A DNA stretch of 64,000 nucleotides from Russula earlei (taxonomy: Eukaryota > Basidiomycota > Agaricomycetes > Russulales > Russulaceae): assembly GCA_025769875.1 (NCBI GenBank), contig JAGFNK010000022.1:62001-126000 (forward strand). The letters are read 5' to 3'. Under the pieces are notes generated by a model. The model was not told the origin of the DNA and ran no database searches. It saw only the letters and a program-made list of their open reading frames with translations. This document shows, in pieces, positions 1 to 10,679 of the stretch. The translations under genes and the position numbers were made by a program. Each line of letters begins with the position of its first letter. The first letter of the stretch is position 1.

Positions 1-1653
1 GCAGGAAAATATCAATATGCCGCAGGCGCAGAAGTGGCGCGCCACCGCCACCATCTCCTGAAAGAATGGGGTTGAAACCCATCGCTAAACGTGCAGATCC
101 GATTCAGTGCCGGTGCCGGCTTAATGATAATACGGTCCTCCCTCACACCCTCATACCTTGTATACAGTAATTCGTTTTCCTCGATCGCACGTGGTATTTT
201 CATCCCTTGAACTTCGGCTTGTTAGCGGTTATCCATGTGCCCCTGAACTCCTCATGCCCCTGGACCTCTCGCATGGGGCATTGGTTATGAGCTGACTGTA
301 ATCGATAAATATAGACCTATGTGCAGCACACAACCCGCTTCGCGGCCCGACTCGGATTGCGTCTGGATCCATTAGTACAGTCACAAGCTTTTTGTTTTCG
401 AAAAAAAAAAAGCAAATTACGCATGGGTATGTTTGCGTGCGAATTCCCCGGGTTTTTACTGCATCCGACTACCCCCCGATATTCATGAAGAGTCACAGCC
501 TTGACTCGGGGACAACGCAACAGTGGAACTCCCTCCCAGGTTGATCGGGACTTGTGAAGAATGGTGATGGTCCACATGCGAGTCAGAGAGCAAGTTAAGT
601 TTGCGTCTGATCTCAGGCGAACGACGCAGTAGACATCTTTCCTCTTGGCGCTGTAACGTAACGATGGCGTGGAAAACATCACCAGAAATGGCAGGCGGTG
701 TTGGAAATGAAAAGGCAGTTCAGTTACTGAGCCGTTGGCGAGTCATCGGTGAGCGCTGTTGCTTTTGAATTGAGTGCCCTCCGCCGGAAAAACATTACAG
801 TTACAGTCACGTAACGGTCATCTGAACTTCAGGCCGTTTGATACATCATGTAGACACCACAGTGAGCGTTCGCTTTTGATGCTGGAATGGAAAAGGTGGT
901 CATCATGATCGGGTCACATCATGATCATCAGCCACAACCCATCCATCACGTGATATGAACATAACCCGTATCACTTGTCACTGACTGATGATGTCAGACA
1001 TCAGCGCCGCATCACGGAACTGAAGGCTGTACAATTTGACCTTTTTAAGTAAGCAAAAAGGTGAAACGATTATCACGCAATGATTGGGATGCAATGATCT
1101 AACTCAGATTACGTCGCACATGGTCTCCAAGCGATGGTCGATGACCTCAGCAGCTATCATATATCGACCGTATTTAAACGCTTGCTCAAAGATGGCAGTT
1201 ATCCTGCCATTTGGACTTGCCATCGCCACAGATCGTTCTATGCTGAACGACACTGGCCACAAGATCGTTACTCTGTCGATTACATGTCTTCGTCTCCTCC
1301 CCGCAAAGTAGGTCTTTCTTGGATGCTCGCGGCGACAAATGATCGTTTTGTTTCTATCTCATTTCCAAGTCCAAGCCTTCTCAGTTGCGCCTCTCGCTCC
1401 ATCGTGTGAGTGGTGAGTTCCCCCGAGCGGCTGTGTGAGGCTCCGTACCGAGATGAATATTATCGTCGCTTGGTTTTCGTCACTTATGGATCTCTCCCGA
1501 GTCGGCAACGGCACTGCAGGTCGTAACGACTCCATCCCCCATTGGGAAATCAAATTCATTTGAGACGGGTGACTTTTAAAGGAGCACGCCTAACATTTTG
1601 AAAGCGGTGCATGTGGCCAAGGGCCGAGAGATGGCGAGAGGGATGACCATATC
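1..1653. other. Left edge, no recognised gene
   Basis: I see no protein family, RNA gene or repeat relationship here. Short open frames exist on both strands, for example one of about 63 codons on the minus strand at 12-203 that could be an exon of a gene leaving the window, but none has recognisable residues or a convincing splice chain. The stretch ends where transposon sequence begins at 1654. Confidence 0.4.
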
Positions 1654-1675
1654 ATCAGGAAAAACCTCCCGCGCT
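1654..1675. repeat. Plavaka terminal inverted repeat, relic copy
   Basis: These 22 bases (starting ATCAGGAAAAACCTCCCGCG) are identical to the outer ends of the intact Plavaka element at 10165 and 16141. The matching subterminal sequence resumes only at 6974, so this relic end appears to have been split by the 1674-6973 insertion. Confidence 0.7.
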
Positions 1676-2068
1676 ACATCAGTAAACTGGCAAATTAGAT
1701 TCCAGGTTTCCACTGGTTTTCATTGGTTTCCAGGTTTCCAGGAACTTGAAACCCAGAAACTCTGAAACCTATAGTACTCAACTCAGATCTACCATTATTC
1801 ACACACAAGCATTACTGGCAACTAAGGCTCCAACCGTTCCATCTATATAACCATCTTATACAGTTAATACCGTATATGTTTACGTTTATGTATAGGGTCA
1901 AGTCTCCAAGGTTGTGTACACAGTAGGTATACAGTATGTAGATGGTCAAACAGTTTTTATATCATATGACAATCTACAAATGTAACAGCCTAAAGTTAAT
2001 AGCTTAAATCTAATACTGAGCATACCAAACTGTGTGCATCCATGACATCTGATATTTTCCTTTTGCAG

Positions 2069-3198
2069 GCTATCGATGACTGGGTATTCAAGACACCTGG
2101 TCTGTGGACACTATTGTTGGATGACAATGAATGGAAGACTTTGGGAGAAATGGCTGACATTCTAGAGGTATGGTCTACAACATCGTCATTATGTCTTTCC
2201 CTAATCATATTTACTGTGGCAACAGCCGTTCACAGAGGTGACCCTACAGATGTTGCACAGCCAGGTCCCCACAATTCCATTTGTATTACCACTTTATCAG
2301 AAGATGGAAAAGCACCTTGAGGCCATCTTGATTTCCTGGAAGCACTCATTCAAGATACAGCAAGCTGCTGAACAGGGCTTTGCGAAGCTTAGGAAGTACT
2401 CTATCCCCGCAAAACTGCACCACTCTTATATCCTTGGGACTGGTTAGTGTCATCCTCTCAACCTGAAGTGCAAATATCACATTTTCACAGTTTTACATCC
2501 ATGTTTGCGGAGCCACTGGTTTGCAGCCACTGCAGATCCGGATGATGTCGCCGCACAAGAGGAAGCTGTCAGAACCACCAAGGATGTTTTCAAATATATT
2601 GCTGAGACTTACCTTGAGATGCCAACATCAATCGCTCTGCCTGTTGTCCCCAGACCAGTTGCAAAACCTGTAGTGAAGATGCCATCATTTCTTGCCAGTG
2701 CATGCTCTTTTCAGTGACCAACCACTGCAGCTACAACAATACCAATATTGAAGCGCACTCCACATGAAGAACTGGCTGATGAATTGACCAGGTATTTTAA
2801 CTTTGAAGTGGCCCCAATTGAGAGGGAAGAAGGGGAGGGGGATGAGCCATCGGCTCAAGAGGTTTTGTTGAATCCACTCCTGTGGTGGAAGGTGAGTACT
2901 TTGTTTACACTTTAACACCTATATCTTTCTGATGATCTGCGTTCAGATCCATGCGAGCAAATTCCCTATCATTGCACGGATGGCTCATGATTATCTTGCT
3001 ATTCCTGCAACTAGCGTCTCTGTTGAGCGAGTCTTCTCAAAGTCCCAACACATTTGCAACAATCTACGCAGCTCTTGGAAGGAGAAGATGGTCACGATGG
3101 CACTACTGTCAAAGGTTTGGATATGGAGTGGGCTGTTTGAGATGATGCCACCAAAGACACTGCACCGAAAACATGGTGACAACAGATCAAAAAATTAG
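2069..3198 (+). pseudogene. hAT transposase, C-terminal part, decayed
   Basis: Four blocks joined by short introns (2069-2167, 2265-2442, 2491-2891, 2947-3198) encode the back half of a hAT transposase. The last block contains the dimerisation region, with HDYLAIPATSVSVERVFSKS followed by the usual conserved hydrophobic helices. The N-terminal BED zinc finger and the first catalytic aspartates are absent. An in-frame TGA near 2716 interrupts the third block and could derive from a CGA arginine codon. Not expected to be active. Confidence 0.75.
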
Positions 3199-3435
3199 TA
3201 GTAGCACTTCAACTGTGTATATACCATTTATTAAACCTATATAGATGGTTATACTGTTTATGCAACTGTTTATGTATACTTGGCCTTCAGCAAGTAAATG
3301 TATACTAAACAGTTGGAGCGTTACTGGCAACTGTTACAAGTCTTTCTCAGCCATGTAGATCATGTGAGCAAGAGGTGCTGGAGGGCCATCCTGGAGTATG
3401 GCAATGATGATGATGCTGTAGATCAGTCAATGCTA

Positions 3436-4310
3436 CTATGGGTCACTGGGAACTCGGCATTTCACTACCATCTTGGCTGTCACAAATGTCACGGAAAGTA
3501 ACGGACATGTAACACATACTAAATTAAAGTCTGCCCAGGATGAAACATCCCGTGTTATTGGCAATTTGATTAGGTGGCAACTAGGGAAAACTGTTGTAAT
3601 GCAGTAGCATCTAATTGAGTGGACTCTTGTTCTAATTCTGAGTCTGAAATGATGGTATAGTAGTATTGTAAACTGTGGTACTGTAAGTCAAACCTGAGTG
3701 CTGTAATGGCAGTTGTGCAAATGGTTGTGTGGCATTTGAGGGCCCTATCAACAAGGCCAGTGATGATGAGGAGGGACACTACTGATTACTACGTTGCCTC
3801 CCAAAGAGTCCCACAAACTGGTGGTCATTTTCCAACTCAGGATGTGCAGCAAGCTGCTCTTTGATTTGTGTGCTGAGTTCAGATGTGATGCCCTCCATCA
3901 AGAGCTCAAGTGCACCTGCAATCACCATAAGGTCTTCCTTGTGCTTGTTGAAGAAATAGAATTGTCAAACATATGGTCTCGTGCTGGCCAACTGGACCAC
4001 CTTTAAAATAGCATTATGAGAGTAGGACCCAGATCCCTCTGAGTCAGTGTACGGTTGGATCACCCAGCTGGAATCAAACTCCACCCTCCACCATGACAGC
4101 AGGCATGATACAGGCGTGATCCAGGCATGACCCCTGGCCAAAATATTACTCGAGAACCACTTGATGGACTGCCACTTTTATTTGCTAGACTGACATCAAT
4201 GGCACTCAATAATATAACTACAAAGTTTTGAATGGTGTTGTTTGAGCAAATACAGGGGAAAATGAAATTGCCAAGATGGTAGTGAACACCGAGTTCCCAG
4301 TGACCCATAG
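3436..4310. mobile_element. MITE-like element flanked by TA (mariner-like), copy 1
   Basis: An 875-bp non-coding element with inverted ends: CTATGGGTCACTGGGAACTC at the left and its complement at 4291-4310, each followed outward by TA (3434-3435 and 4311-4312). A second copy with the same layout lies at 57402-58100. The TA flanks suggest mobilisation by a Tc1/mariner-type transposase, which is not present in the window. Confidence 0.7.
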
Positions 4311-4981
4311 TATCTGCCTGTTGTGAAGATTTGTACATCCCACAAAGCCCTTAGAATAGTGTAGGGCTGTGCACCATAACCATCCATCATGGGATGGACA
4401 GATCTGTAGTACAGGTACTGTACCTGTGCCATTTGAGCTTGTCCCACCCACCTGTCCATCTCAATGATAGAGTGGGACCACACCCATCCAATCCATCAAA
4501 AATGGCCATCAACAGCATTAGATGGCATTTTTTATGGGAATATCCAAATAAACTTTATTTTTTCATTGAGCCACCAAAACTCAAACTTGTTGTTGCCACC
4601 CCCACCAAGACCATTGAGGGATACCCATTGTTCGTGGCCATGCTGCCATCCCCTCTTTTCAATCCCGGTCCTCAACAAACAGGACTTGCCATGACAGATC
4701 AGCCCACCCGAGGACCAGATGGTTGACTGCTTGATGCATCCAAAATCATCTGGTTCAACAATGCAGATGATTCCCAACCTATTTGACCAGGTTCTCGCAT
4801 GCAACAAGGTAGTAAGTAGTTTGTTCAACATAATTTGAGTGCTTCCACAAAGTACTTACTCATCTTTCCAGGTCAATGTTCTCATCTGGTCTGATCCAAT
4901 GCAGGTACACGATTAGCTGCAGCTATTGCTGTGGAGAAGCTTGACAAATTTGAGAGTCCTGTTCAATTGTCCTGCCAGCAC

Positions 4982-5808
4982 TGTCAAAACATGTACTGCT
5001 GATCACTAAGGACTCAGGAGCAGGTGGGCAAGGGTTGGAACAGATGGTATGCAGCGTAAATGGCGTTGAACAGGAGGACAAGCCAAATGACTAGAAGGTA
5101 CCAGACAGGGACTGGTACATGTTGCTGGAGGCAGAGGTGAAGACTGGAGGCCAGTGTAGTGAAGGGCTTTAGACAAGGTGGTCGTTGAAGAGTACCTTGA
5201 GGATGAGAGGAGACTTTAGACTGAGCAGTTGTTGGGGAGTACCCAGGAAGATGAGAGTATCACAAATGGACAGTCTGATGACTGCCATGCTACATCGGGG
5301 CTTATATACTGTGTACATGGTCAATTACAAAGAACAGGAACTGTTCTAGACTCTATGGTACTGTCCAATAGGACTGTAGAGGCCTAAACTTGCTTGTGTC
5401 AGGTTCCAGGCTTACTGAGTGCATTACTGATCATTGTGGAGTGATGACATTGTCATGATGTCATTGTGGAGTGCTTGGTGAGCCAATGAAGTCATTGTGG
5501 AGCCGCTCAGTCAGCCATGATGTCATTGGAGCTAAATGACATCACATGAGTTATGCAACAAGTTATAGGAGTTCATGCTGCTGTTTTGGGTTCCTGGTGG
5601 CTGAGTGGCCATGTGGCTGCCACGCGATGATTACCCAATTAGGAAATGGGTGCCTGGTCGTGTCATAGTGTCTTTGCAATAGCAATATCTTGTACTGCAG
5701 ATGGAGTAGCCCAAGAAACAGAAGTGGGTGAGTGGTCTAAAGTGAGAAGAGTCTCTCTTGCGTGAAATGGGATAATATATGGCCAGGGCTTGGCCTTGGT
5801 TTGTAACA
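4982..5808 (-). mobile_element. Solo LTR4, minus orientation
   Basis: An 827-bp LTR running TGTCAAAACATG...TTTGTAACA on the plus strand, flanked by the 5-bp duplication AGCAC (4977-4981 and 5809-5813). It matches the LTR at 62617-63445 in reverse orientation. No internal retrotransposon sequence adjoins it, so it is a solo LTR inserted in hAT3. Confidence 0.9.
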
Positions 5809-5813
5809 AGCAC

Positions 5814-6451
5814 CCTGTGCAGTCTTGCAAACACAAGGCCCCTGCAAAGCACAAGCGAGCCATCATGGATGATGCCAATACTGATGCAGACGATACTGAC
5901 TTCACCGCTTCTTCTGCTGAGTATGGATCAGAGGATCCTAGCGATGCCATGGAAATAAGTAATGAAGAGGTATGAAATATCTTAATGTGATTCCATGGTC
6001 GGGCAAATTAACACTTTGCAGATAGCCGATATGTAACCCTCAAAAACCATACCAGAAGTCAGCAATAAAAAGGGCTGCATGCATGTCCTAAAACCAAAGA
6101 TCAAGATGAGATCAATGCCTGCACCCCCAAGGAAGAAGGTGAGGACTTGCTCTGTTGAGGTTGAGGAGATTGATGACACAAATAGCCCCTGCTGGACTGT
6201 GGCAGGCTCATTTGAAACCCCTAACTACAAAAAGGTACACATTCCTGGTGAGTAATTTTGATTTTAATAATAATCATCTTATTCATGACATAGGCTCTGC
6301 TGTTGCTGTTGAGCGGATATTCTCTGGTGGATGGGACACAATCTCCCTCTGTTGTGCCAGTCTCCATGCTGATACCATCCATATACTGATGCTTGTCACG
6401 AAGCAGTTGCATCTTGCACGAATGCATGCCAATACTGCATTGAGCCATTGA
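5814..6451 (+). pseudogene. hAT3 transposase remnants
   Basis: An acidic N-terminal-like segment (5820-5970) is followed by a block at 6290-6451 whose translation contains AVAVERIFSGG and then conserved residues of the hAT dimerisation domain. The catalytic core that should lie between them is missing. Arginine positions expected in the dimerisation block read as tryptophan or cysteine, consistent with C-to-T change at CpG. This is an internally deleted copy, not a working transposase. Confidence 0.7.
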
Positions 6452-6698
6452 GCTGTCAATTAGATATATAATTCATGAATTTTTTTTGCCTAATTGTAAT
6501 ACCATCTACCATACAATTGCCATCTCCATCCCTGTCCCATACTGTCAGCAATCCAGTGAGTACACATGACAGACAGGGTACAGGTCAGCCATACCCATCA
6601 GATGGCCATCATATTGACGGCTGTCACCTGTCAGATGGACAGTGCACAGCCCTAGAATAGTGTTTCATTAAGGCTTGCATTTGATTACTCACCTTTCT

Positions 6699-6773
6699 GG
6701 AATTAGACATGAAGGCATAGGATCTATGTGGAAAGCCTTTCCACATAGATTCTATGCCTTCATGTCTAATTCC
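6699..6773. repeat. Near-perfect 75-bp palindrome
   Basis: Arms of 37-38 bp (left starts GGAATTAGACATGAAGGCAT) meet with essentially no spacer and differ at one base. It lies just outside the hAT3 target duplication and inside hAT1. It would extrude as a cruciform or fold as a long hairpin. No coding content. Confidence 0.9.
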
Positions 6774-6973
6774 TATCTTGCAGCACCATTAGAAATTGTA
6801 TATTATAGGACCTAGATCTGAAGTTACATAGGTTCCAGTAGGTTTCCTAGGTTTCCATCCCAGACCATCCAGCCAGGTTTCCAAGTGTCTAAGATTCCAG
6901 GCTTTAGCTGGTTTTCTGTGATTTCTCAACTTGAGAAACCTCTGGAAACTGAGAGGCACAATTACTGATGTAG

Positions 6974-7461
6974 CAAGAGATAATTAGCACCATTATCCCC
7001 ATCCCCCACTAGTGTTGGTTATGAAAAACTGAAATTATTGCTCACCAGTTTACCCCCCCAATAATTTTATTGACCATTATCCACATTATGGATAATAATT
7101 TTGCATGATAATTCAAGGTTCTTATTCTACAATTTTGGAATAATTTTGGATTGGATAGTTCTCATTCACATGACATAATTTTTGATAATAGGTGCTGATA
7201 ATAGCACAATAACTTCACAGTCCATTCAGCTACACTACAACAGAGGAATACTAATGTAGGCATTTTACAATAATAAACTGACTGAAAACAAGTAAAAGAG
7301 TCTGGGTAAGGAATTGTGTAGATGTATGAGAATGATAATAGTGGGTATAATGTCACATTGGTTTGAGGGACCAAAGATGGTGTGAACTTGCTCAGTTGTT
7401 GAGTTCTTCAAGGTTGAGTGCAGAAATTGGAACTGAGGTTCTCAACACTGAAGTGCTGCTC
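6974..7461. mobile_element. Old Plavaka subterminal region, CpG-decayed
   Basis: Collinear with 10190-10634 of the intact Plavaka element (shared anchors include ggaatactaatgtaggcatt), but CpG sites there are mostly TpG or CpA here. Similarity ends near 7461, after which the interior differs, so this is a relic or a relative with another interior. I see nothing recognisable in 7462-7816 except an AT-rich TATA-like run near 7693. Confidence 0.75.
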
Positions 7462-7816
7462 ACATGTTAAGGCTCCAAAGGGCCTAAATAAGATCAATGG
7501 TTGCATCTGTAAACATGTCCTACCAATGCAGATATGCTTGAGTCAAGAAAGCAATACTCATGGAGGGGAAGGAGGGTTATGTCCTTCCACAGTATGTCAA
7601 CAAGATGAGAGAGGCTCTGCAGATAGGGTAGGAGTCAACTGTTTGGGATTGACAAACTAAGTCAAGCTTAAGGCTCAACTGCTATGAACTGGGGGCTTTA
7701 TATAGCCCTCAGGGATAAGGTTCTCACTACTGTAGGTACTGATTGGTGCTATAGTAGCAAGGATGGCTCATGGAAGCAATAGTTGCTTCCACTGTAAATT
7801 ATCTTGGTGCTGGAAG

Positions 7817-8778
7817 TGTCATGAACCATTCTCCAGAGAGGGCCCTTGAAGGACCCTTCCTTATAGGAGGAAACCCAGCCTCTATGGTGTCACCCTGTTC
7901 ACACGAGCAAAAGGGGTGAGTAGAGGTGTCCACAATATCGCGCGCGCATTGTTGCACGAGCGATTCTTGGCACAATTGACATACAGCAAGCCCCACTTAA
8001 AGGCAACCCTTCTAGCAACAAAAGACAGTATTAGGGCCTTCCTAAGGACCCTTTGGAATGACCCTAGGAGCTCTACAGTAGGCACTAACCTAGTATCAAA
8101 GGCCCTACAACGCGTTATTAGACCAACTCTAATAACTATAGAACGAACTATAAGGCAATACTAAGGACCTTAATAGAAGTATTAGGGGCGACTCTAAGGA
8201 CCCTAATAGTACTATATAAGGGCCTTATAAGATAACACTATTCCCTGACCAAACTACAAGTCCTCAAATGACCGGCCCTAAACTAACTAACAGGAAATGA
8301 ATCAGGTGCTTGCACGTGCACTAAAGCAGTGAACACGTGGATAATGGAAGGTCTTACTCATCAAGAGAAGCCTTCTTACTCAGCAGCTTACTGAGCATGA
8401 CTGAGCATGCTCAGTAAGCGTCCTCCAACTTCTTACTCATCACTCTATTGTGCTTGATAACAAGGTTATGACTTGTTCCCTACTTAGCAGTTCTCTTGTA
8501 GTATATAAGCGCTCAATAAAGTAGTGGACAGTCCTCAGACTGTCCATTTGTTTACGGCACTCTCCATCCCTGGGATACTCCTTTAAGGACCGTCCCCTTG
8601 TGACTATCCTGGCCTCTCCTCTGCGCGACTGCTCGACTCTCACAGTAACAATACCTCTCTGGTATCTGTTACTACTCTGGACTCTACTTCTTGCCCATGC
8701 CGTCTTGGACGTTTATCGACTCGTCTTCGAGCTTATCCCTCGCTCTTGAACTGGATAGTTCAACAGTGAGTCTTGACA
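7817..8778 (+). mobile_element. LTR5 (TGTCATG...CTTGACA)
   Basis: A 962-bp LTR-like sequence beginning TGTCATGAACC and ending GAGTCTTGACA, with a TATA-like element (tagtatataagc near 8498). Its first 350 bp recur in reverse at about 29777-30132. The 3' third resembles LTR4 (shared cagactgtccatttg and cttgaca end), so the families are related. No clear 5-bp duplication; the right side abuts gypsy tail sequence directly. Confidence 0.65.
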
Positions 8779-8994
8779 GCCAGAGGACACTGGAACAAGG
8801 ACTGTAACAGACCTCACACCAACTGTAGCAGACAGGTGGATTGCATCCTCAGGAGGACTCACCGAAGTTACAAAGGCTTCTGCCCCAGAGCAATGGGGCC
8901 CCAGAGCATGTGGCCAGAAGTCGAAGGTGATGAGCTCCGTGAGTCGGGCCCTGAGACCGATTAGTTTGGAGAACTAAGCATAAGGGGGGCATGA
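8779..8994 (+). pseudogene. Gypsy 3' coding tail with zinc-knuckle remnant and PPT
   Basis: This codes for the end of the LTR1 gypsy polyprotein: RGHWNKDCNRPH, then a conserved Cys/His-containing tail ending in SGPETD and a stop at 8962-8964. A polypurine tract (aagggggg, 8982-8989) directly precedes the LTR at 8995. The first cysteines of the knuckle are cut off by the LTR5 junction at 8778/8779. The same tail occurs at 17727-17924 and, reversed, at 19576-19793. Confidence 0.75.
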
Positions 8995-9602
8995 TGTTGT
9001 AATCTACCTCCTTGTTTCAGTTTGTCCCTAAACTCTCCTGTTATTGACTCCTTTTTGTCACCCTTGTCCCCTTGGTTACCGTTTCATCCCTTGATACTGA
9101 TGGTCCCTTATTGTTTCACCTATTGTGTTTCATCTATTGTGTTTCACCTATTGTTGAGTTGCTTTTGCTATTGGCTCACTTTTATTTATTGTTCCACATA
9201 TAGTACTGTACAGCCTCGCTACATACAGTATTTAAGCGCCTAGAAGCTGGGGAATGCCCCAAGCTTAGCTTTGTCCCATCTCCTGTCGCATCTCTTTGCC
9301 CTGTATCCTTTCTCAAATCACAACTTGCTTGTGCTGGCCTACACTCTGCTTGACCTAAGCACACCTCAAGGGACGCTTGTGTTCCTTTTCCTCCTCTGCC
9401 TCTCTCTCATCGACCTCCTCTTCTGTGAAACCAGAAGATCAACTCTGTCTGCGGACTGAGTCATTGTCTGACTCAGCCTTGAGATGCTAAACCCTTGATC
9501 CGGTCTCTTTGAGCCAGCCCCACTGAACCTTTGAACCAAGTCACAGGGACTTGGCCCCACTGAACCTTGAGCTAACACTCTTATGGCTGCGATGCCGTAA
9601 CA
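8995..9602 (+). mobile_element. LTR1 (gypsy) copy A
   Basis: A 608-bp LTR, TGTTGTAATC...GCCGTAACA, preceded by its own polypurine tract, so it was a 3' LTR. It has about 90% visible similarity to 18449-19054. Promoter-like sequence (acagtatttaagcgcc) lies near 9227. Integrase codons begin right after it with no primer binding site, so the junction at 9602/9603 is a rearrangement. Confidence 0.85.
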
Positions 9603-10164
9603 CTGGCTCCCCATAACCCAATACCATTTTAATGCCCATAAATCTACCACCACCAAGAAAACCCCTTACGAACTCCTCATAGGCTTCAACCCACAAGGAC
9701 TTGGTACCCAACTCAGGTCCAAATTTCCCGGAATCCAAGAACGACTCCAAGTGTTAAAAGACATGAGGGAATCGGCACAAGAAGCAATGAGAAAGGCACA
9801 AGACAACTGGATCAAAGAAACCAAGTTCAAAGGTTTTGAAGAAGGACAGAAGGTTTGGTTGGAAGGCACTAACTTAAAAACTCCCCATCAGTTTCATAAG
9901 TTCCACCCCAAACAGTTTGGCCCTTTTACCATCACCAAGCAGATCTCCCATGTTGCTTACCGACTCTAACTACCCCCCCAATGGAATATCCATAACGTGT
10001 TTCATGCCTCCCTATTATCTCCAGTCACGGAGACAGCAGAATATGGACCGAACTTCCCTGAACCACCACCTGACCTTCTCTCAGGAGAATACAAAGTTGA
10101 AAAAATCACTGCTCAATGTACTCACAGGGGTCGTCTTCAGTACAGGGTCCGATGGAAAGGGTAC
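9603..10164 (+). pseudogene. Ty3/gypsy integrase C-terminus and chromodomain, first half
   Basis: The translation runs from the end of the integrase core (TTTKKTPYELLIGFNP) through the C-terminal domain (FHPKQFGPFTITKQ, then WNIHNVFHASLL) into a chromodomain start ending YRVRWKGY at 10141-10164. A TAA at about 9967-9969 interrupts the frame. Reverse transcriptase, RNase H and most of the integrase are missing upstream. The chromodomain breaks off exactly at the Plavaka insertion and resumes at 16146. Chromodomains target chromoviruses to histone-marked chromatin. Confidence 0.85.
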
Positions 10165-10679
10165 ATCAGGAAAAACCTCCCGCGCTGGCGAGAGATAATT
10201 AGCACTTATTATCCCTCGCTAGCGTCATTTATCAAAAACTGAAATTATCGTCGCCAGTTTACCCCCAATAATTTTATCGACCATTATCGTCATTATGGAT
10301 AATAATTTTGCTATTATGATAATTCATGGTTCTTGTTCTATAATTTTGGATTGGATAGTTCACGACATGATTGATAATAAGCGCTGATAATAGCGCAATA
10401 ACTTCGCAGTCCATTCAGCTACGCTATGACAGGAATACTAATGTAGGCATTTTACAATGCCAAACTAAAATCAAGTTGTACGAGAACGATAATTTGTCCG
10501 AGAGAACAATATGAGTGGGTATAATGTCACCGTTGGTTTGAGGGACCAAGGACGGTGTGAGCTTGCTCAATTGTTGAGTTCTTCAAGGTTGAGTCCAGCA
10601 ATTGGGACCGAGGTTCTCAATGCTGAAGTGCTGCCGCAAAGGTAGATTAGTTAAACAAAGTATAGCATGATTTGATTGC

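Larger units (their letters stand above)
4362..6654 (+). mobile_element. Non-autonomous hAT deletion derivative (hAT3)
   Basis: The ends are the 13-bp inverted repeat TAGGGCTGTGCAC (4362-4374) and its complement ending at 6654. Both sides carry the perfect 8-bp direct duplication GAATAGTG (4354-4361 and 6655-6662), the size typical of hAT insertions. Without the LTR4 insertion at 4982-5808 the element is about 1.46 kb. It keeps pieces of the transposase N-terminus and C-terminus but lacks the catalytic core. A fragment of the same end lies at 30133-30226. Confidence 0.85.
1674..6973 (+). mobile_element. Decayed hAT-type element (hAT1) with nested insertions
   Basis: The segment is bounded by a perfect 12-bp inverted repeat, CTACATCAGTAA at 1674-1685 and its complement at 6962-6973. 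It lies between the two halves of an old Plavaka end. Both margins carry repeated gtttccagg-like motifs (1690-1760 and 6830-6950). Inside are a partial hAT transposase (2069-3198), a MITE (3436-4310) and a smaller hAT element (4362-6654). No 8-bp target duplication is visible next to the 12-mers, so the exact ends are inferred. Confidence 0.5.
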
